Translations under genes and position numbers: made by a program | Notes under the pieces: generated by a model | Databases searched by the model: none | The model's input: the letters and a program-made list of their open reading frames with translations, nothing else | Told to the model about the DNA's origin: nothing | Shown here: positions 58,744 through 64,000 of the stretch, one piece after another | How positions within the stretch are numbered: the stretch's first letter is position 1 | Layout: every line of letters begins with the position of its first letter | Assembly (NCBI GenBank): GCA_027493875.1 | Contig: JAOSJX010000028.1 | Coordinates: 1-64,000 of the forward strand | Reading direction: 5' to 3' | DNA from: Deltaproteobacteria bacterium | GTDB taxonomy: Bacteria; Lernaellota; Lernaellaia; JACKCT01 | DNA length: 64,000 bases

Positions 58744-59851
58744 TATTGACATCTGTATAAGTAATACAATATAATGGAGCCCTCTTCGTTGGAGGTGTTC
58801 CATGCGTCCTGCCGGTTCCGCGAAATGGCTTTCGGATCGACGCCGCAAAGCGCTGGCCTTTCTCGACGAAGGGCACAACCTGCACGAAACCGCCCGCCTC
58901 GTCCGCTGCGATCCCAGTTCGGTGCTTCGTTGGCGCGATCAACGCGCGGTGGAGGGCGAAAGTGTCTTTGAAGTCAAGCGCGCTTCGGGCCGCCCGCGCA
59001 AACTCACGGAGAAGCAACGGTCGCGACTGACCACGATGCTCCTGAAGGGCGCGATGAAGCACGGCTACCCCACGGACCTGTGGACCACGCAGCGCATCGC
59101 CGACCTGATCGAAAAGCGCTTCGGCGTGTCCTACCACCGGGATCATATCGGCCGCCTCATGGCCTCGCTGGGCTGGTCGCACCAGAAGCCCGACCGCCGC
59201 GCCAAGGAACGCGACAACGCCGCGATCGAACGCTGGACGCGCGAGGAATGGCCGAGGGTAAAAAACGCCGAAGATCTGGGCGCCCACCTCGTCTTCATTG
59301 ACGAATCCGGCTTCTGCCTCATCCCGCCCGTCCGCAAGACCTGGGCGCCCAAAGGGCAAACGCCGGTCCTGACGCACCGCTACCGTCATGAGCGGATTTC
59401 CGTCATCGCGGGCCTCTCCGTCAGCCCGAAGCGCCTGCGTTGCGGGCTGTATTTCGATTTCTCGACGGACAACATCAACGGCGAGGCCGCGGCCGAGTTC
59501 CTCCGGCAACTGCTGGGAGGCACCTTCCCGGGCCTATCATCGTTCTTTTGGGATAACGTCGCCTTTCATCGTTCCCGTCCCGTCAAGGACCTTCTCGCCC
59601 GGACCACGCGGCTTCACCTGGAAGCCTTCCGCCCTACGCGCCGGACCTCAATCCGGTCGAGCACGTTTGGTCCGTCGTGAAATCCGACCTAGCCAACGGC
59701 CGGCCCGACGACGTTCACGACCTGCTCGGCGACCTCACGCACCGTATCACGCAAACCGCGCTCTCCCAACGTCGCCTCCGCCGGTGCGTCCACGAAGCCC
59801 AGCTCTCTCTTTTTTGACCTCGCTATTGCGTTACTTATGCAGATATCAATA
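58744..59851 (+). mobile_element. IS630-family insertion sequence, copy 1
   Basis: The element is 1,108 bp including TA at both ends. Terminal inverted repeats of 21 bases match at 19 positions (left TATTGACATCTG, right in reverse complement TATTGATATCTG). TA target duplication is the IS630/Tc1-mariner signature. Excising it with one TA restores an intact lipoprotein frame. An identical element apart from small indels lies in inverse orientation at 62160-63266. Confidence 0.95.
58802..59815 (+). CDS. IS630-family transposase (copy 1), frameshifted
   Basis: The transposase has an N-terminal winged helix (KALAFLDEGHNLHETARLVR, WRDQRAVEGES), a linker RASGRPRKLTEKQRSRL and a DDE domain with first Asp in GAHLVFIDESGFCLIPPVRK, second in FFWDNVAFHRSRPVKDLL, and the third in the restored YAPDLNPVEHVWSVVKSDL. 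Relative to copy 2 it has GG and T insertions around 59515-59550 (GGTFPGLSSFFWD instead of RHLPGPIIVLWD). Both copies lack one C near 59628, so PPYAPDLNPVEH is out of frame in both. The ATG at 58802 follows GGAGGTGTTCC. Confidence 0.9.
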
Positions 59852-60283
59852 ATATTGATCCGCGTTCCACCAGTCGTCGAGAGCGCTCTCCGTTTGGAGT
59901 CCGGCAAAATAAACATCCGTAGGGCTTGAGCCCCAGATCGACATCAATTGACAATTTTCTCGTCGGATTTTTCGAACCAATTTTTCACTCTCAAGGCGAT
60001 ACACGTAGCATTCCTCACGCGGATGATAAAAATCATCTACGTTAATAGTATGCCCAATTGCGAATAACCCAATAGAATCCTCAAGGTCGTCATCTTCATC
60101 GCCCTCATCATCTCCATCGGTAATACTTATCTCGCTATCGTCGTCTCCGACACTTCTGTCGGGCACGCTTTCTTCTGTCGCATTGCCGCTCGTGGAATCC
60201 TCACGCCCGGAGCACGAAAATAATATAATTTCAGCGATCATAAATATTAATATTAACAACATCTTGCAGCGCGGACAGTGCAT
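59852..60283 (-). pseudogene. Lipoprotein L2, 5' part, interrupted by IS630-family copy 1
   Basis: The signal peptide has hydrophobic core LLILIFMIAEIILFSC with lipobox Cys followed by SGRED, then an acidic stretch (GDDDSEISITDGDDEGDEDD). The mature region starts LFAIGHTINVDDFYHPREEC and contains SIWGSSPTDVYFAGLQTESA. It stops at the IS boundary after ADQYY. The sequence continues in frame at 58743. It is paralogous to L1, with the same acidic leader and GSSPxDVY motif. Confidence 0.85.
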
Positions 60284-60290
60284 ATTGATA

Positions 60291-60626
60291 TTACCTCGGC
60301 ATCAATTTAAGTACGTACAATTCCCTAGCCTTCAGTTCTACTGATCCACGAAACTGAATTCTGCCCGCGTTCGATTGCAGCGGACGCGACCAATCGTCCC
60401 AACTCCGCGGATTCCAGGTTTGCGGATCGTCCGGCCGCATTTTCTTTTCGCTGCCGTCAACAAGACCGTCGCCGTTTTTAATGTCGACGACAAAGGAGAA
60501 TTTCACCTCTCTGTCGACCGTATCAACATTCGCAATAAAGTACATGGCGTTAAACGGAATTTTTTCCGACGCAATTCTGTCCCGCCACGCCGACATGATC
60601 AACATTACTCCGTCTTGAAACCCCAC
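60291..60626 (-). pseudogene. Truncated C-terminal copy of the gene-X protein (duplication remnant)
   Basis: The sequence AWRDRIASEKIPFNAMYFIA, NVDTVDREVKFSFVVDIKNG and MRPDDPQTWNPRSWDDWSRP closely parallels the C-terminus of gene X at 61808-62159, but nothing of the upstream part of X is present. The first about 10 residues overlap the L1 end (GFKTE) in another frame. It precedes L2 just as X precedes L1, so it is the 5' edge of a tandem duplication. Whether it is translated is unclear. Confidence 0.75.
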
Positions 60627-61803
60627 AGTTCGTCGGCACCCAATTCTTCAGAAATCGCGATCCATCGATCGTTGCCGTCGAAATGCAGGAGACTTCCTTC
60701 TTTAGAGCCGCTATGCATATTGGTTGAAACGTAAATCGATTTTGAATTCGCGACCCAAAGTCCCCCAATATATATCGGCATATCTGTCGGGTGCAATCGA
60801 TGTTGTCCAACGCGCGCCGTCATAGTGCAAAACAACCTTTTGCCCGTTCGGTTTTAGGTAAGCCGTCGCAAAAATGTTGGTTGGCGAAAGGCCAAAAATG
60901 TCGTCTATCCATGAAATTTCGTCGAGACCTTCCGCCGTCATCGTTTGCCAAACACCTCCTTCGTAAACCCAAACATCCGCACCCGCTACCGCATAAGCCG
61001 TGTTGTTGTCCGCCGCCCAAACGTCGCTGATAAGTTTCGGCAAATCGTTTGGAATGCGATAATCCCCCAAACCCCACCGTCACGCACGACGAAAAGATAC
61101 CCGCTTGAAGGCCCCAAACATGTTCCCGCGGCGACAACAAGCCCCGACTTCGATACCGATAAGTAATATAATGAATCGAGGAATCTCCGAGATCTCCATA
61201 CGTCTTGCATTGTCGTTCCGTCATAATGATAAATGTGAGCTCTGCGGGTGTATGACACGATGGCGCTAATATACATATCGGTTTTTGATATTCCATCAAT
61301 TTGGGTAAACGCCCATGGCCACGCGTTTTCGATTTTTGCTTCGCCCAATCGCGGCCGTCGAAGTGCACAATAAACCGCTCATCGGACATCGGCTCGGTAT
61401 CCCCCGTATCGTCGCGCTGCGCGCCGACCGAGTAAACATCAGACGGACTCGATCCATATATCCCACCTAACTTGCAATACTTCAATGTAAAATCAATACG
61501 CCATTTACCGTTCAGCAATCGTAGTGCGTGGCACCGATCTCCAGGATCGCGATAAGGGTCTGGTGACGGACTGTGGGCGATGCCGAAAAGATCGGCGTCC
61601 GGTGTCCAGGTCCCTTGATCGTCATTTTCGTCTTCCGTGTCGTCGTCATCATTACTGATCGCGCTACCACCGTCGTCGTCCTCGGTTGACGATTCAGGCG
61701 CTTCGGCCTCGTCATCCCCCTCAACGTTTCCCTGAGAACATGAATTAAGAATACTCACGGTTAATAACAGTATTATTAATATTAATAATTTTGAAAATCG
61801 CAT
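60605..61803 (-). CDS. Lipoprotein L1 with acidic leader and propeller-like repeats, frameshifted
   Basis: The signal peptide (LLILIILLLTVSILNSC) ends in a lipobox Cys followed by SQGNVEG and a long acidic linker (NDDDDTEDENDD). The mature part has repeated motifs: GIYGSSPSDVYSVGAQRDDT, FIVHFDGRDW, IYHYDGTTMQDVW, VSKSGLVVAAGTCLGPSSG, VWVYEGGVWQTM, VVLHYDGARWTT and the end ISEELGADELWGFKTE. Slips near 61340, 61070 and 60800 break it into four frames. The repeated x-H-(Y/F)-D-G-x-x-W turn suggests a beta propeller exposed at the cell surface. Function unknown. Paralogue of L2. Confidence 0.8.
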
Positions 61804-61807
61804 TTGC

Positions 61808-62159
61808 TCAATTCCTCGGCTTGAGTTTGAGCAAGTACAATTCCTTCGCTTTTAATTTGACCGACCCGCGAAAATGAACTCTTCCGGCGTTCGATTGCAG
61901 TGGACGCGGCCAATCGTCCCAGCTCCGCGGATTCCACGTTTGCGGATCGTCCGGCCGCATTATTTTCGCGCTGAGGTCAACGAGGCCGTTGCCATTTTTA
62001 AAGTCGATGACAAACGAAAATATCACTCTCTGTCTTTCGTGTCGGCGTTCGCCAGAAAACACATTGCCTCGAAAGATTGTTTTCCTGGGGCAATTCCGTC
62101 CCGCCACGCTCCGGTTACAATGGTCGATGGCGGCATCCATTCCGATTCACGTTCCCGAA
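61808..62159 (-). pseudogene. Gene X, 3' part, cut off by IS630-family copy 2
   Basis: Joining across the IS (removing it and one TA) continues QDPIRERESEWMPPSTIVTG, AWRDGIAPGKQSFEAMCFLA, NADTKDRE. A slip then leads to VIFSFVIDFKNGNGLVDLSA, MRPDDPQTWNPRSWDDWPRP and ends KELYLLKLKPRN. This resembles the C-terminal beta domain of carbohydrate-active or DUF6259-like proteins, a tentative match. L1 starts five bases downstream. Confidence 0.75.
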
Positions 62160-63266
62160 TATTGATATCTGCATAAGTAACGCAATAGCGAGGTCAAAAA
62201 AGAGAGAGCTGGGCTTCGTGGACGCACCGGCGGAGGCGACGTTGGGAGAGCGCGGTTTGCGTGATACGGTGCGTGAGGTCGCCGAGCAGGTCGTGAACGT
62301 CGTCGGGCCGGCCGTTGGCTAGGTCGGATTTCACGACGGACCAAACGTGCTCGACCGGATTGAGGTCCGGCGCGTAGGGCGGAAGGCTTCCAGGTGAAGC
62401 CGCGTGGTCCGGGCGAGAAGGTCCTTGACGGGACGGGAACGATGAAAGGCGACGTTATCCCAAAGAACGATGATAGGCCCGGGAAGGTGCCTCAGCAGTT
62501 GCCGGAGGAACTCGGCCGCGGCCTCGCCGTTGATGTTGTCCGTCGAGAAATCGAAATACAGCCCGCAACGCAGGCGCTTCCGGGCTGACGGAGAGGCCCG
62601 CGATGACGGAAATCCGCTCATGACGGTAGCGGTGCGTCAGGACCGGCGTTTGCCCTTTGGGCGCCCAGGTCTTGCGGACGGGCGGGATGAGGCAGAAGCC
62701 GGATTCGTCAATGAAGACGAGGTGGGCGCCCAGATCTTCGGCGTTTTTTTACCCTCGGCCATTCCTCGCGCGTCCAGCGTTCGATCGCGGCGTTGTCGCG
62801 TTCCTTGGCGCGGCGGTCGGGCTTCTGGTGCGACCAGCCCAGCGAGGCCATGAGGCGGCCGATATGATCCCGGTGGTAGGACACGCCGAAGCGCTTTTCG
62901 ATCAGGTCGGCGATGCGCTGCGTGGTCCACAGGTCCGTGGGGTAGCCGTGCTTCATCGCGCCCTTCAGGAGCATCGTGGTCAGTCGCGACCGTTGCTTCT
63001 CCGTGAGTTTGCGCGGGCGGCCCGAAGCGCGCTTGACTTCAAAGACACTTTCGCCCTCCACCGCGCGTTGATCGCGCCAACGAAGCACCGAACTGGGATC
63101 GCAGCGGACGAGGCGGGCGGTTTCGTGCAGGTTGTGCCCTTCGTCGAGAAAGGCCAGCGCTTTGCGGCGTCGATCCGAAAGCCATTTCGCGGAACCGGCA
63201 GGACGCATGGAACACCTCCAACGAAGAGGGCTCCATTATATTGTATTACTTATACAGATGTCAATA
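62160..63266 (-). mobile_element. IS630-family insertion sequence, copy 2
   Basis: The element is 1,107 bp including TA at both ends, in inverse orientation to copy 1, with the same 21-bp terminal repeats. I see no substitutions against copy 1, only indels: A7 instead of A6 near 62744-62750, an extra G in CCCGG near 62580, and the absence of the GG and T insertions of copy 1. It interrupts gene X. Confidence 0.95.
62196..63208 (-). CDS. IS630-family transposase (copy 2), frameshifted
   Basis: It is the same transposase as copy 1: winged helix KALAFLDEGHNLHETARLVR, linker RASGRPRKLTEKQRSRL, YPTDLWTTQRIADLIEKRFG. The frame breaks at the T7 run (62744-62750), so the first catalytic Asp (FIDESGF) is in another frame in this copy. 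The region around the second Asp is intact here (RHLPGPIIVLWDNVAFHRSR). The consensus of both copies gives a normal transposase except for the shared missing C before YAPDLNPVEH. Confidence 0.88.
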
Positions 63267-64000
63267 GGATCTTGCGGTGGACTGACGCCCGACTCGTTAA
63301 GTCGATGCGCCTCAACCAGTTTGTTAATCGGCCAAAAATATTTGTAACTCAGAATGTTGGTTGTTTGATCGTTTACTAAAGGAGGTCGAAGCATTTCGCC
63401 GTAGATAACCTTTTCGGGTGCTACTACGTGGCGCAAAAATGCGAGCATTTTAAGATATCGATACTTATCTGGATCAACATACGTCCTGCAATGCTTCTGA
63501 AAAACTGAGCTTGGAAGCCATGTGTGCCGACCTGGCCACGCGTCGAATAACCAATTAATATAAATATTGTTTGCAGGGTCATCTCGATCAATATAAATCA
63601 AGGGCCACGCGCCGATACTCTCTGGTTGCTGCGGCGCTTCCGGATCGTCGGTGCTTTGGTTCCAGCTCGTGACATAGGCCGGTGTCTCAACGTCCATGTC
63701 GAGTTCCGGATCGTCCTTCTGGTAAAACACGTCAACGCACCATGCGTCGTAGACGAGGTTTGAAATCATTCCGTTCAAGTAAGTTTGCGCGATCAACCAA
63801 TAAAAGGCGTCTCCGACATCGGGGGTGGAGCCGTTTCATCCACGTCGTGTGGCGGCGTGCCGCCGGAGAGCGTCGTATTCAAAACCTGGACGGGCATGAC
63901 CGGGTTATAGACGTATTGAAGCAGCGGGATCTCTTGGATTCTTCCGCGCGCTTTCCAAAATCGGCTGGAGCGCTCTGACATCAAAATTCAAATAGTACGG
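63267..64000 (-). pseudogene. Gene X, 5' part in window, interrupted by IS630-family copy 2
   Basis: The gene enters from beyond 64000. A slip at the CCCCC near 63825 joins SGGTPPHDVDETAPP to DVGDAFYWLIAQTYLNGMIS, NLVYDAWCVDVFYQKDDPEL, ETPAYVTSWNQSTDDPEAPQ, FDAWPGRHTWLPSSVFQKHC and LKMLAFLRHVVAPEKVIYGE, and ends at the IS after SPPQDPI. It looks like part of a large secreted carbohydrate-active or DUF6259-like protein (conserved Trp and acidic residues), but I cannot name a family with confidence. The gene is inactive here unless the IS is lost. Confidence 0.7.

Overview
The window comes from a GC-rich, LPS-bearing diderm bacterium. Evidence is an almost complete lipid A / outer-membrane biogenesis operon in the order found in deltaproteobacterial lineages (lysS-lolC-lolD-bamA-ompH-lpxD-lpxA-Gfo/Idh-lpxI-lpxB-msbA-waaA), plus lipoproteins with Asp/Glu-rich stretches behind the lipobox cysteine. 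A Desulfobacterota/Myxococcota-grade organism or a related candidate phylum fits. I cannot place it more precisely.

Layout. (1) 1-4875: end of a type I-C CRISPR-Cas locus (cas7, cas4, cas1, cas2) and a 28-repeat array. (2) 4876-14006: an integrated element with a spore-photoproduct-lyase-like radical SAM protein running into a ParB-like protein, an ArdC-type antirestriction protein, a Rad52-type annealing protein, a Cas4-like nuclease, a small family-A-polymerase-like protein, two excisionase-type HTH proteins and a tyrosine integrase whose 3' end lies inside a tRNA-Asp gene. The CRISPR-Cas locus may be part of this element; its left end is not visible. (3) 14165-33156: one minus-strand operon with stop/start overlaps. 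It encodes a GT4-radical SAM fusion, a carbamoyltransferase split into two ORFs in swapped order (the N-domain fused to a radical SAM/SPASM protein), an NAD-dependent epimerase, a radical SAM/SPASM protein, a complete NodU-type carbamoyltransferase, another radical SAM/SPASM protein, and four tandem B12-binding-type radical SAM modules, followed by a histidine phosphatase and a TPR protein. Eight radical SAM centres, carbamoyl transfer and sugar chemistry in 18 kb suggest an undescribed biosynthetic pathway. (4) 33252-37191: a lipoprotein, an unrecognised protein and a beta-helix protein, then a repeat-rich gap. (5) 37874-57484: the lysS-to-waaA envelope operon plus a DUF885 protein, with a PAP2 phosphatase fused to LpxB. 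(6) 57650-64000: tandemly duplicated lipoprotein units, two of whose genes are interrupted by inverted copies of one IS630-family element.

Many genes are broken by single-base indels, mostly in short homopolymers, including essential genes (lysS, bamA, lpxB, lpxD, waaA). Two otherwise identical IS copies differ only by such indels. I therefore read most frameshifts as sequencing or assembly error and describe the restored proteins, stating where each break lies.
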